A stretch of DNA of 34,078 nucleotides, taken from positions 1-34,078 of the forward strand of contig NZ_WIVG01000023.1 of NCBI RefSeq assembly GCF_016758115.1, read 5' to 3'. The DNA comes from Lactococcus garvieae. Lineage in GTDB: Bacteria; Bacillota; Bacilli; Lactobacillales; Streptococcaceae. The notes below the pieces were generated by a model, which was not told the origin of the DNA, made no database searches, and was given only the letters and a program-made list of their open reading frames with translations. The position numbers and the translations under genes are program-made. This document shows positions 18,771 through 26,594 of this stretch, in pieces. Numbering within the stretch: the stretch's first letter is position 1; each line of letters begins with the position of its first letter.

Positions 18771-19363
18771 AAATCTATTTTGTTAGACATGGAAAAACAC
18801 AGTGGAATTTAGAAAAAAGGCTCCAAGGGCAGAAGGGAGATTCGCCTCTCTTGCCTGAATCTTATGAGGCCATTGCGCGTGTCAGTGAAAAACTGTCGCA
18901 GATTGTACGATTTGATAGGGTTATTTCAAGTCCTCAAGCTCGAGCGATTACTACAGCGGAGCTCTTGACTGATTTGCCAGTTGAAAAAGATCCTCGCCTG
19001 TCTGAATGGAATTTTGGCCAACTTGAAGGTCAGCTTGTTGCAGATGCACTCTTAAAATACCCAAAAGAAATGTATGCATCTCGGAATGAGCTACAAAACT
19101 TTGACGGTCGACATTTTGGGGCTGAAACGGTTGAACAGGTTTTAAATCGTTTTGACAGCCTAGCGCTAGATTTGCGTAAGGATGAAGCTGAAAATATCCT
19201 ACTTGTCGGGCACGGTGCTTCTGGAACAGCAGGTATGCGGCATTTGGCAGGTTTTCCCTTGTGGGAATTACGAGCAGCAGGCGGTTTAGCGAACAACAGT
19301 GTAACTGTCTTGGAAGCAAAAGAAAAGGGCTTTCAAATCACTCATTGGAATCAAGAATTATGA
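18767..19363 (+). CDS. Histidine phosphatase (phosphoglycerate mutase-like) family protein
   Basis: A 198-residue protein of the GpmB/PhoE-like branch. The catalytic RHGKT motif is at residues 7-11, EWNFGQLEG near 82-90 carries the acid/base region, and VGHG near 144 supplies the second histidine. Sequence alone does not separate a broad-specificity phosphatase from a true cofactor-dependent mutase, though the short length favours a phosphatase. ATGA overlaps join it to aroK upstream and recD2 downstream. Confidence 0.9.
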
Positions 19364-21792
19364 CAGAAAAAATATATTTTACAGGAACCATTGAGGCTAT
19401 TTTTTTCAGCAATCCTAGCAATTTTTACAAGGTTCTTTTGCTGGAAATTGATGAAACAAACAGCGATTATATAGGCTATGAGATTGTCGTGACGGGAACG
19501 ATTGGCGACCTGATAGAGGGAGATACTTATACGTTTTATGGGCAGATGACAACTCATCCAAGGTATGGGGAACAGTTACAGGTAGAAACTTATGAGAAAG
19601 CCGTACCAACCAGTGCTGCAGGCTTAATCAAGTATTTTTCATCAGATAAATTTCCAGGTATTGGTAAAAAAACGGCCGAAAAAATCGTTGCGCGATTTCC
19701 TGAAAATACTGTAGACAGCATTTTAGGTGCTCCTGAAGAGTTAGGAGAAATACTGCCCCTCGCAAGAAAAAATTCATTCATTAAACGCCTGCGTGACAAT
19801 CACGGTGTTGAAAAAATACTGTCCAAGCTGGCTGAGTATGGTATTCCAAGCAAGCTACAATTTCAGATTCATGAGCTTTACAAGGATGAAACATTAGAGA
19901 TTATTGCTAAAAATCCCTATCAGCTGGTAGAAGATGTAAAGGGTATCGGTTTTAAAACAGCAGATCAAATTGCTCAAGAGTTAGGGATTGCAGCCGACAG
20001 TCATGCGCGTTTTAGGGCAGCTTTAATGCACGTGGTGAAGACACAACCGATGATTACAGGGGATACATATATTGAAGCACATGACCTTTTGCTGGAAACT
20101 ATTCAACTTTTGGAGGACTCCAGACAAGTTGAGATTGCGCCAGAACATGTAGCTGAAGAAATCAACCCTCTTTTAGAAGAAGGCAAAATTCAGCAAGAAG
20201 AAACAAAAATATTTGAAAACTCGCTTTACTTTGCTGAAGAAGGCATCAGTGCCTCTTTAAAAAAACTGATTCAACCCAGTTCGCAACCTTTTTCAGATGA
20301 GAAAATTATGGAGCAGATTGGACAGGTTGAGCATGATTTGGAGATTACATACGATAAGTTACAGAAAGAAGCAATTATTCAAGCGCTAAAAAGTCAATTC
20401 TTTATTTTAACTGGTGGACCTGGGACAGGGAAAACAACGATTATCAACGGTTTTATTGAAACATATGCGAAACTTTATGGTATTGATCTGGATCCCGAGA
20501 ACTATCATGATGATGTTTTTCCCATTCTTTTGGCTGCACCGACAGGGAGAGCAAGTCGACGGATGAATGAGCTGACTGGCTTGCCAGCAGCAACTTTACA
20601 TCGTCATTTGGGTTTAAATACAGATGAAGCTATGGACACAGAGAGTAATCTTCTTTCAGGTTCCCTGCTCATCGTGGATGAGTTTTCAATGGTGGATACA
20701 TGGTTAGCAAATAAACTTTTGCAAGCCATTCCGCCTTCCATGAAGGTTCTTTTTGTGGGCGACGCGGATCAGCTCCCTTCTGTTGGTCCCGGGCAAGTTT
20801 TTGCGGATCTCTTAAAAATATCTGAGATACCTTCAGTAAGATTGGATAAAATATTCCGTCAGGGGGAAGAGTCAACCATTATTGATCTTGCACATGAAAT
20901 TAGGGAAGGACGCTTGCCTCAAGATTTTACCAGCCGTCATCCAGACCGCTCCTACTTTGAAGCGAGTACAAGTCAGGTGGCAAATCTGGTGACCCAAGTT
21001 GCAACAGCTTGGAAAAAAAGAGGAAACAATCCTTTTGAGCTACAGGTTTTGGCACCGATGTACAAAGGAATGGCAGGAATAAACACACTCAATGCTTTAC
21101 TCCAAGAACTTTTCAATCCTTTAGAAGGAAGACAAGAGTTTAACTATCAAGATGTTCATTTTCGTCAAGCAGACAAGGTTTTACATCTGGTTAATGATGC
21201 AGAATGCAATGTTTTTAATGGGGATCTAGGAGTAATCGTTAAGCTGGTCCCTGCCAAGCATACGGAAAGCAAACAAGATGAAATTGTAATGGATTTTGAT
21301 GGTCAAGAAGTGACTTATCCTCGCGCCGAGTGGTATAAGATAACGCTTGCTTATGCCATGTCTATTCATAAGTCGCAAGGGAGCGAGTTTTCAACAGTCG
21401 TTGTTCCGATGGTTTCTTCTTATTCAAGAATGCTGGAGCGAAACTTACTTTATACGGCCATCACGCGTGCCAAACAGAGTCTCATCCTTATTGGAGAGCA
21501 GAGAGCATTTGCTCAGGCTGTACAAAAAGAAAGTGCCAACCGTAAAACTTATTTGATTGAGCGCTTTTCTGGTAAATCTGAAGTGCTGGATAAGCAGCCA
21601 AAACCTCAGATGGAGCTTGTTACTGCGGAGAAGAAGGAAAGTTCCACAGTAGAAGAAATTTCACTTTTTTCAGAAGAAGACATATCTGAAAATTTGGTGA
21701 AAGAGCCCTTTCTTACTACAGCTTTAATCGCTTCGGGAGATTTTGACCCTTTGATTGGTTTGACAGAAGAAGATTTCCTTATTTTCAAATAG
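19360..21792 (+). CDS. recD2: SF1B DNA helicase RecD2
   Basis: A 5'-3' DNA helicase of the RecD2 type (RecD-like without RecBC), linked to DNA repair and replication-fork maintenance. The 810-residue protein starts at 19360 in an ATGA overlap; an upstream in-frame GTG lies within the previous gene and lacks family sequence. An N-terminal OB-like domain precedes helix-hairpin-helix segments (FPGIGKKTAEKI near 98 and VKGIGFKTADQI near 193). Helicase motifs follow: GGPGTGKTT near 351, IVDEFSMVD, VGDADQLPSVGPG, LDKIFRQ, YAMSIHKSQGSEF and YTAITRAKQ. The acidic C-terminal tail is family-typical. It is the last gene of the operon. Confidence 0.95.
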   Translation: MTEKIYFTGTIEAIFFSNPSNFYKVLLLEIDETNSDYIGYEIVVTGTIGDLIEGDTYTFYGQMTTHPRYGEQLQVETYEKAVPTSAAGLIKYFSSDKFPGIGKKTAEKIVARFPENTVDSILGAPEELGEILPLARKNSFIKRLRDNHGVEKILSKLAEYGIPSKLQFQIHELYKDETLEIIAKNPYQLVEDVKGIGFKTADQIAQELGIAADSHARFRAALMHVVKTQPMITGDTYIEAHDLLLETIQLLEDSRQVEIAPEHVAEEINPLLEEGKIQQEETKIFENSLYFAEEGISASLKKLIQPSSQPFSDEKIMEQIGQVEHDLEITYDKLQKEAIIQALKSQFFILTGGPGTGKTTIINGFIETYAKLYGIDLDPENYHDDVFPILLAAPTGRASRRMNELTGLPAATLHRHLGLNTDEAMDTESNLLSGSLLIVDEFSMVDTWLANKLLQAIPPSMKVLFVGDADQLPSVGPGQVFADLLKISEIPSVRLDKIFRQGEESTIIDLAHEIREGRLPQDFTSRHPDRSYFEASTSQVANLVTQVATAWKKRGNNPFELQVLAPMYKGMAGINTLNALLQELFNPLEGRQEFNYQDVHFRQADKVLHLVNDAECNVFNGDLGVIVKLVPAKHTESKQDEIVMDFDGQEVTYPRAEWYKITLAYAMSIHKSQGSEFSTVVVPMVSSYSRMLERNLLYTAITRAKQSLILIGEQRAFAQAVQKESANRKTYLIERFSGKSEVLDKQPKPQMELVTAEKKESSTVEEISLFSEEDISENLVKEPFLTTALIASGDFDPLIGLTEEDFLIFK

Positions 21793-21794
21793 AA

Positions 21795-21831
21795 AAAAAG
21801 ACTTGCTTATCCATTCTGAGCAAGTCTTTTT
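21795..21831. terminator. Bidirectional terminator between recD2 and the HD-domain gene
   Basis: A 13 bp perfect stem (AAAAAGACTTGCT / AGCAAGTCTTTTT) has A-runs on one side and T-runs on the other. It lies between two convergent genes and can end both transcripts. Confidence 0.9.
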
Positions 21832-21832
21832 C

Positions 21833-22336
21833 TTAGATAGGGAGATGGCGTTTAAAGTATTTACGCGTTTTCCATTTGAAACGTGCAGTTTCTATACCTT
21901 CAGTCATTGCGACATAATCATCTGCTAGAGTAACTACCCAGCTTTCCTTGTAACGCGGTGGCGCAAGCGTTGCGCCCCACATATGTTTAACAATACAATC
22001 GTATTCAAGATCTGAAAGTGTTGTGATTTTTGCAGCATTACGTGCAGCAATGCGTGGATGAACATAGGCATGACTTTTGTTAAACTTAGTGTCGCGCCAA
22101 TCGTAGTAGAAGAGGTCATGCAAAAGCCCTGCACGTGCAGCTGACTTTGCATTCCAGCCCATTTTTTTACAAACTAAATAACTTACATAACTCACTTTTA
22201 TAGAGTGAATCAAACGTGTTGAAGTATAGTGATGTGTGATTTCATCAAGCTGTTTCAGTTCTGGCATCTCAAGAAAGTGACCAACGTAACTCATAAATTC
22301 AGCATCTGTCAACCAAGGATTTTCATCTAATTTCAT
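21833..22336 (-). CDS. HD-domain phosphohydrolase family protein
   Basis: A 167-residue predicted metal-dependent phosphohydrolase. The HD ligands are visible: His44 in RLIHSIKV, His73-Asp74 in LLHDLFYYDW, then His93 (VHPRIAA), His118 (VKHMW) and Asp139-Asp140 (TLADDYVAM). The substrate is unknown. There is no Shine-Dalgarno. A consensus -10 (TATAAT, 22348-22343) is so close that the predicted transcription start is exactly the A of the ATG at 22336, so I choose that start and propose a leaderless mRNA. The alternative ATG at 22342 lies between -10 and start and would add two residues. Confidence 0.85.
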   Translation of the reverse strand: MKLDENPWLTDAEFMSYVGHFLEMPELKQLDEITHHYTSTRLIHSIKVSYVSYLVCKKMGWNAKSAARAGLLHDLFYYDWRDTKFNKSHAYVHPRIAARNAAKITTLSDLEYDCIVKHMWGATLAPPRYKESWVVTLADDYVAMTEGIETARFKWKTRKYFKRHLPI

Positions 22337-22342
22337 ATTCAT

Positions 22343-22370
22343 ATTATAGCACCAATTGATAAAATGTAAA
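22343..22370 (-). promoter_or_regulatory. Promoter of the HD-domain gene, placing +1 on the ATG
   Basis: On the minus strand TTTACA is followed after 16 bases by TATAAT, with TGC making an extended -10. Counting seven bases from the last T of the -10 lands on 22336, the first base of the start codon. Confidence 0.7.
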
Positions 22371-22433
22371 TAGCAATATGCAATTTGTCCAAATAAAAAA
22401 AGGAAAATAATTGGATTTTATTCAGACAAACAG

Positions 22434-22462
22434 TTGCTAAAAAGCCAAAAATCCTGTATAAT
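22434..22462 (+). promoter_or_regulatory. Promoter of rpsT
   Basis: TTGCTA at 22434 and a perfect TATAAT at 22457 are 17 bases apart. Confidence 0.85.
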
Positions 22463-22493
22463 TTATAGGTATTACAAAAATTTGGAGGAAATA

Positions 22494-22727
22494 ATGGCTA
22501 ATATCAAATCTGCAATCAAACGCGCTGAATTGAACGTGGCTGCTAACGAACGCAACTCACAACAAAAATCTGCAATGCGTACTGCAATCAAAAAATTTGA
22601 AAAGGCACCAAGTGAAGACACATACAAAGCTGCAAGCTCTGCGATTGACAAAGCTGCATCAAAAGGTCTCATCCATGCGAACAAGGCTTCACGTGACAAG
22701 TCACGTTTGGCTGCTAAATTGGGCTAA
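22494..22727 (+). CDS. rpsT: Small ribosomal subunit protein bS20
   Basis: A 77-residue basic protein that binds 16S rRNA and helps assemble the 30S subunit. It begins [14 protein letters not shown], the standard S20 N-terminus, and ends [18 protein letters not shown], the standard C-terminus. The start at 22494 has GGAGG seven bases upstream; an earlier in-frame ATG at 22434 lies inside the promoter and is excluded. It is monocistronic, with its own promoter and terminator. Confidence 0.97.
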   Translation: MANIKSAIKRAELNVAANERNSQQKSAMRTAIKKFEKAPSEDTYKAASSAIDKAASKGLIHANKASRDKSRLAAKLG

Positions 22728-22739
22728 TTCTTAAACTAC

Positions 22740-22777
22740 AAGAAATATTCCTATCAGATGATAGGTTTCTTTTTTTT
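22740..22777 (+). terminator. Terminator after rpsT
   Basis: The stem AAGAAA...CCTATC / GATAGG...TTTCTT with loop AGAT is followed by eight Ts. Confidence 0.85.
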
Positions 22778-22826
22778 ACTTTTTATATTACAATATAGTT
22801 GCAAAAGATTTTTTTAAAACATATAC

Positions 22827-22854
22827 TTGACAGTTCTGTTATAAATGTTATAAT
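22827..22854 (+). promoter_or_regulatory. Strong promoter of the Spx-family gene
   Basis: Perfect TTGACA and perfect TATAAT are 16 bases apart, with TGT before the -10. This is one of the best sigma-A matches in the window. Confidence 0.88.
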
Positions 22855-22900
22855 TAGTTTATGAATAAATAAGAAAAAAATAAGGAAAGCAGAAACAACC

Positions 22901-23335
22901 ATGCTAAAAATTTATACAGTAACGACATGTAGCTCATCTAAAAAGGCAAAAGAGTGGCTGGATGAACACCGGATTGAGTATCAAGAGATTAATTTATTGA
23001 CGGATAATATCGAAAAGCAAGAGTTTCTTAATATGCTCTCATTAACAGAAGAAGGAACAGGTGAAATACTTTCAAAGCGCAGCCGAATTTATAAAAAAAT
23101 TGCAACAAGACTAGATGAACTTTCCTTAGGAGAACTCGTTCGCTTTATAGATGAGAATCGCTCTGTCTTACGACGTCCTTTGATTGTCAATGACAAATGT
23201 CTTCAGGTTGGTTATAACGAAGATGACATTCGTAAGTTCCTACCAAGAACAGTACGTCGTGTGGAGATGGCTAATGCCAGTGAAAGCATTCGTAGTATTG
23301 CTCTTGGAGGTAAATTTAAAATTCAGGCGAGTTAA
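22901..23335 (+). CDS. Spx/ArsC-family regulator with a CxxS active site
   Basis: A 144-residue member of the Spx family, proteins that bind the RNA polymerase alpha subunit and alter transcription under stress. The thioredoxin-like fold shows IYTVTTC with Cys10, the conserved Leu/Arg segments and the RRPLIV motif (91-96). Classical Spx has a CxxC redox switch, but here residue 13 is Ser (CSSS), so disulphide switching at this site is lost. Cys100 is the only other cysteine. Lactococci carry several Spx paralogues (TrmA/SpxA, SpxB); this reading does not settle which one it is. An AAGGAAAG site precedes the ATG. Confidence 0.9.
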   Translation: MLKIYTVTTCSSSKKAKEWLDEHRIEYQEINLLTDNIEKQEFLNMLSLTEEGTGEILSKRSRIYKKIATRLDELSLGELVRFIDENRSVLRRPLIVNDKCLQVGYNEDDIRKFLPRTVRRVEMANASESIRSIALGGKFKIQAS

Positions 23336-23386
23336 AAAGTAAACATTTAGTCGCTCACACTAAGTGCTACTCTATTCATATTTGAT

Positions 23387-23413
23387 TAAAGAGGTGATGT
23401 TAACCTCTTTTTT
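23387..23413 (+). terminator. Terminator after the Spx-family gene
   Basis: AAAGAGGT and ACCTCTTT form an eight-base-pair stem followed by Ts. Confidence 0.85.
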
Positions 23414-23472
23414 CTATCAAAAATATCAGCATAGCAACACTTCCATATTAAAATTTATAATAGTAACTGTTG

Positions 23473-23500
23473 TTGGATAAGAAAAGATAAATGATATAAT
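23473..23500 (+). promoter_or_regulatory. Promoter of the GyrI-like gene
   Basis: TTGGAT and a perfect TATAAT are 16 bases apart, with TGA forming an extended -10. The predicted start near 23507 leaves an unusually long leader of about 121 bases. Confidence 0.7.
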
Positions 23501-23554
23501 GAATGGATAAATTGTTATCAGTTTTGAGAAGAAAATACGCTAGAAAGCAAAAAA

Positions 23555-23606
23555 GGAAGGAGAGGGAGGCGGTGAGAAAAAAGTAAATCAGCTACTGTTT
23601 ACTTTT
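23555..23606 (+). promoter_or_regulatory. Structured leader: purine-rich ribosome-like site, GTG mini-ORF and hairpin
   Basis: A purine tract GGAAGGAGAGGGAGG (23555-23569) stands in front of GTG-AGA-AAA-AAG-TAA (23572-23586). A nine-base-pair hairpin, AAAAGTAAA / TTTACTTTT, occupies 23579-23606. The annotated gene starts 22 bases later without a ribosome site. This looks like a place where translation of the leader could control the gene, but it is inferred from layout only. Confidence 0.4.
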
Positions 23607-23627
23607 GCGACCATTTCCAAAAATTAA

Positions 23628-24284
23628 ATGACGATTGAAACAGAGAAAGTTGACTTTAAAAAGACGGAGAAAAAGTTTTATTATCCGAAAAAGGTAGAGG
23701 CGATTATGGTTCCGGAGAGGACTTATTTAACGGTTTCAGGAGCGGGTGAACCCGCAGGAGAGACTTTTCAGAAAGCGATTGCTTCCCTTTACCCCGTTGC
23801 TTATACGATTTCCATGTCTTATAAAAAGGAAGATTGTAAAATTCCTAATTTTTACCGTTTTGTTGTGCCTCCTTTGGAAGGACTATGGACGAGTAAAACT
23901 GTTCCCAAGAAAGGCGAACCTTTAAAAAAGGAGGACTTTGTCTGGAAAATAATGCTTAGAATGCCAGAGTTTGTCACCGAGGAAGTTGTAGAGTGGGCCA
24001 AAGAAGAAGCAGAGCGAAAAAAGAAACAGGATTTTTCTCATGTAAAATATGAAAAAATAGAAGATGGTTTTTGTGTGCAGGCTCTACATAAGGGATCTTT
24101 TGACGAAGAGGCTCATACTTTTGCTCAGATGGAAGAATTTGCAGCTGCCGAAGGACTTCAACTCATCCACAAAACCTATCATCATCGTGAGATTTATCTC
24201 AGCGATTTTCGAAAGACCGCACCGGAAAAACTAAAAACAGTGCTTCGGCAGTACGCCAGAACTAAAGAAGAGGATAAAAGATAA
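23628..24284 (+). CDS. GyrI-like (AraC effector-binding fold) small-molecule-binding protein
   Basis: A 218-residue stand-alone protein of the GyrI-like/COG4832 type. Such proteins have the SOUL/BmrR ligand-binding fold and bind small hydrophobic or cationic compounds. Visible family features are FYYPKKVEAIMVPERTYLTVSG near 17-38, PNFYRFVVPPLEGLW near 72-86, the hydrophobic VQALHKGSFDEE near 149-160 and the C-terminal YHHREIYLSDFRKTAPEKLKTVLR. No DNA-binding domain is present. An in-frame stop sits immediately before the ATG, so no longer start exists, yet there is no ribosome site near it. A long leader with a purine tract and hairpin precedes the gene. Confidence 0.85.
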   Translation: MTIETEKVDFKKTEKKFYYPKKVEAIMVPERTYLTVSGAGEPAGETFQKAIASLYPVAYTISMSYKKEDCKIPNFYRFVVPPLEGLWTSKTVPKKGEPLKKEDFVWKIMLRMPEFVTEEVVEWAKEEAERKKKQDFSHVKYEKIEDGFCVQALHKGSFDEEAHTFAQMEEFAAAEGLQLIHKTYHHREIYLSDFRKTAPEKLKTVLRQYARTKEEDKR

Positions 24285-24442
24285 ACAGCTTTTTTCTGAA
24301 TAGATGACACGTCTAGGAATTTAAAGTGTACAAGAGCATTTATCAAACTATAGGTGGCTTATAGATGCATGTATAGTTAAGTCCAAAAATATTTGTCCAA
24401 TAGAGGAGCAGCAGCTCCCTTGACTGTCGTTGAATTTTATTT

Positions 24443-24574
24443 TCAGTGTTTTCTTATGGCATTGAGAAAGATAAAACGTCCTGCCTTGTCATTTTTATAT
24501 GAATAATAAAGAGTTCCAGTTAGCATCTTTCTAGAATCGTCAAAGAGGTTGGTAAAATATAAAACCTCGTAGCG
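24443..24574 (-). pseudogene. Possible gene remnant, minus strand (43 codons)
   Basis: Between an upstream TAG and a TGA at 24443, one minus-strand frame reads protein-like residues: YEVLYFTNLFDDSRKML followed by TGTLYYSYKNDKAGRFIF and LNAIRKH. The only in-frame ATG (24526) lies in mid-sequence and lacks a good ribosome site. The residue mix looks like the C-terminal end of a real protein, so I read it as a decayed remnant. I do not recognise the family. It could also be chance. Confidence 0.35.
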
Positions 24575-24612
24575 CTACAAGCGAAGTATAAAAACAGACT
24601 AAAAAGAAAGGT

Positions 24613-24641
24613 TTATACGGGTGGGAGCTAGCCGATAATAT
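24613..24641 (+). promoter_or_regulatory. Possible promoter of ung
   Basis: TTATAC and TAATAT are 17 bases apart. Both hexamers differ from consensus, so this is tentative. Confidence 0.4.
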
Positions 24642-24728
24642 AAAAATAAGGTAAAATAGAAGGAAAATATCCTAGTGTGAGTGTTTTGTGACTTGGCAAT
24701 AGGTTATCTACTACAAGGAGGTTGAACA

Positions 24729-25388
24729 ATGAAAAAAACAGACTGGAGTCGTCCTTTGAGAGAACGATTGCCTGAAGAGTATTTTCGAAAAATAGTAGCT
24801 TTCATTAATCATGCTTATTCCCAAGGAGAAGTTTATCCACCTGAGGATAAGATTTTTCGGGCAATTGAACTTACTTCTTTATCGGAGGTAAAAGTTGTCC
24901 TTGTTGGACAAGATCCCTATCCGCAGCCTGGAAAAGCACAGGGACTAAGCTTTTCATATCCAGCTTCATTTGTTGTTCACCGTCCGGATTCTATTGTTAA
25001 CATTCAGAAGGAACTTCAAAGTGAGGGTTTTGATAAACGAGATTCAGATTTGACCCATTGGGCCGAACAGGGGGTATTGCTCCTTAATGCTGTTTTAACG
25101 GTTCCTAAATTAAAGTCCAATGCCCATAAAGGAAAAATATGGGAACCTTTGACAGATGAAATTATCAAAATTGCTTCAGACGACGACCGCCCTAAAGTCT
25201 TTTTGTTGTGGGGAGGAGATGCGCGAAAGAAAGCCAGACTTATTGATTCGGATAAACATTTGATTATTGAGTCTGCTCATCCTTCTCCGTTGTCTGCTGC
25301 GCGTGGATTTTTTGGCTCTCGTCCTTTTTCAAGAGCGAATGCATTTTTAGAGCAAACAGGTCAAACAGGAATAGACTGGTCAAAATAA
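24729..25388 (+). CDS. ung: Uracil-DNA glycosylase (family 1)
   Basis: Removes uracil from DNA as the first step of base-excision repair. The 219-residue protein has the water-activating motif GQDPYP (60-65, catalytic Asp62), uracil-specific Asn120 in LLLNAVLTV, and HPSPLS (184-189, catalytic His184) with the Leu intercalation loop after it. Length is normal. A strong AAGGAGG precedes the ATG. It is monocistronic. Confidence 0.96.
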   Translation: MKKTDWSRPLRERLPEEYFRKIVAFINHAYSQGEVYPPEDKIFRAIELTSLSEVKVVLVGQDPYPQPGKAQGLSFSYPASFVVHRPDSIVNIQKELQSEGFDKRDSDLTHWAEQGVLLLNAVLTVPKLKSNAHKGKIWEPLTDEIIKIASDDDRPKVFLLWGGDARKKARLIDSDKHLIIESAHPSPLSAARGFFGSRPFSRANAFLEQTGQTGIDWSK

Positions 25389-25415
25389 GAAAAACATGAA
25401 AAGGGTTAAAAAAAA

Positions 25416-25466
25416 TAGGACGTTAGTCGGATGACAGTCCTAGAAAATTTTGGTAAAATAGTCCTA
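25416..25466. repeat. Repeated TAGGAC/AGTCCTA elements around the Bax-inhibitor-family promoter
   Basis: TAGGAC at 25416 is an inverted copy of AGTCCTA at 25436, and AGTCCTA recurs directly at 25460, just after the -10 hexamer. Half-sites on both sides of a -10 element could bind a regulator. No known consensus was matched. Confidence 0.35.
25431..25459 (+). promoter_or_regulatory. Promoter of the Bax-inhibitor-1-family gene
   Basis: ATGACA at 25431 and TAAAAT at 25454 are 17 bases apart, with TGG making an extended -10. Confidence 0.65.
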
Positions 25467-25491
25467 ATGATAGAATTAAAAAGGAGAAATC

Positions 25492-26199
25492 ATGGAAAAT
25501 CCATTTATAAATAATCAGAACAGTAGCCAGGTGTCGTTAAACCAATTCTTTGCACGCATCTATGGAATTGTGGGGATTGGGGTTGCCGTTTCAGCACTCA
25601 CATCTTTTTTGACAATTAATGTTTTCTGGGAAGCAGCTCAGAACTTGGTGCATCGTGCAGGCTTTGGAATGCTTGTTATTTGGTTCCTGCCACTTATCCT
25701 TATTTTCCCAATGCAAAATGCAGCCATGAAAAATAAACCTACCGCTTTACCGATGTTTATCGGTTTCTCGGTAATGATGGGCTTCATGATGAGCTTTACG
25801 ATTGCTGCTTACACAGCTTCTGATGTTACTCTAGCCTTTGTTTCCACTGCGGGTATGTTCTTTGGTCTTTCTGTTTATGGGCGGACAACTAAACGTGACT
25901 TGTCAGGCATGGGACGTGCTATGATGGGAATGCTGATTGGTTTGATTATTGCAGGTGTTATTAACATCTTTTTAAGAAGTCCAATGGTTGTCTTTGTTTC
26001 ATCAATCATCAGCGTACTTGTTTTCAGCGGTTTGATTGCGTGGGACAACCAAAAAATTGAGCAGGTATATCGTCAAAACAGTGGTAACGTAAGCAATGGC
26101 TGGGCAGTTAGCATGGCCTTGTCACTTTATCTTGACTTTATTAACCTTTTCCTCTCACTTTTGAGAATTTTCGGAATCATGGGAAGTAGTCGTGATTAA
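25492..26199 (+). CDS. Bax inhibitor-1 (BI-1/YccA) family membrane protein
   Basis: A 235-residue protein with about seven hydrophobic helices between residues 25 and 230. The order of segments (LNQFFARIYGIVGIGVAVSALTS, then AMMGMLIGLIIAGVINIFL, then the C-terminal LSLYLDFINLFLSLLRIFG) is typical of the BI-1/YccA/YetJ family. B. subtilis YetJ is a pH-sensitive calcium leak channel; a similar role is possible but unproven here. It has a good AAGGAGA site, its own promoter and terminator. Confidence 0.92.
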   Translation: MENPFINNQNSSQVSLNQFFARIYGIVGIGVAVSALTSFLTINVFWEAAQNLVHRAGFGMLVIWFLPLILIFPMQNAAMKNKPTALPMFIGFSVMMGFMMSFTIAAYTASDVTLAFVSTAGMFFGLSVYGRTTKRDLSGMGRAMMGMLIGLIIAGVINIFLRSPMVVFVSSIISVLVFSGLIAWDNQKIEQVYRQNSGNVSNGWAVSMALSLYLDFINLFLSLLRIFGIMGSSRD

Positions 26200-26207
26200 T
26201 GAATACC

Positions 26208-26247
26208 AAAAAGAGATAGAGATGCTTTTGTGTCCCTATCTCTTTTT
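26208..26247 (+). terminator. Terminator after the Bax-inhibitor-family gene
   Basis: A 12 bp stem (AAAAAGAGATAG / CTATCTCTTTTT) with a 16-base loop ends in Ts. Confidence 0.88.
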
Positions 26248-26524
26248 ATTTATGGCTTATATCCAGTTTTCAACCTAGGTGTTGAAAACGCGAAAGTTCT
26301 CTGGTCTAAGGATGATTTTTATTACTGATACAGCAACTTTTTTATTTATTCCAGCACTCGATAGGTCTGATTTCCAAGTTTGGGATCAAAAATAAAAATA
26401 TGAGCAATGCTTTATCGTCATTCCCCAAGCACAGCAGGGATTTTTCTTCCAGCGGTTGCCCTATTTTTTGAATCTGACTCTTCTTGTGTCTATTCCCTTA
26501 GCTCCGTTGTAGCATTCTTCCATA

Positions 26525-26554
26525 GAAAAAAGACAAAATCCAGAGACTTTGTCT
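26525..26554 (-). terminator. Terminator of the HAD phosphatase gene
   Basis: On the minus strand AGACAAA and TTTGTCT form a stem followed by seven Ts. It lies about 75 bases beyond the stop codon. Confidence 0.75.
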
Positions 26555-26563
26555 GTAATCTGC

Positions 26564-26594
26564 CTTTATCAGAAATGATAAAGCTTTTTATATT
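26564..26594 (+). terminator. Plus-strand terminator without an assigned gene
   Basis: CTTTATCA-GAAA-TGATAAAG is a perfect eight-base-pair stem with a stable GAAA loop, followed by CTTTTTATATTTT. The nearest upstream plus-strand gene already has its own terminator 320 bases earlier. Confidence 0.7.

Larger units (their letters stand above)
24285..24728. other. Intergenic stretch between the GyrI-like gene and ung
   Basis: About 440 bases without an intact gene. It contains a short GGAGC/GCTCC hairpin near 24403-24418 with no T-run, a minus-strand coding-like remnant (separate entry) and a possible ung promoter. No clear terminator for the GyrI-like gene was found. Confidence 0.5.

Noticed and set aside
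24403-24418. GGAGC/GCTCC hairpin as a terminator for the GyrI-like gene
   Set aside because: The five-base-pair stem is not followed by a T-run on either strand.
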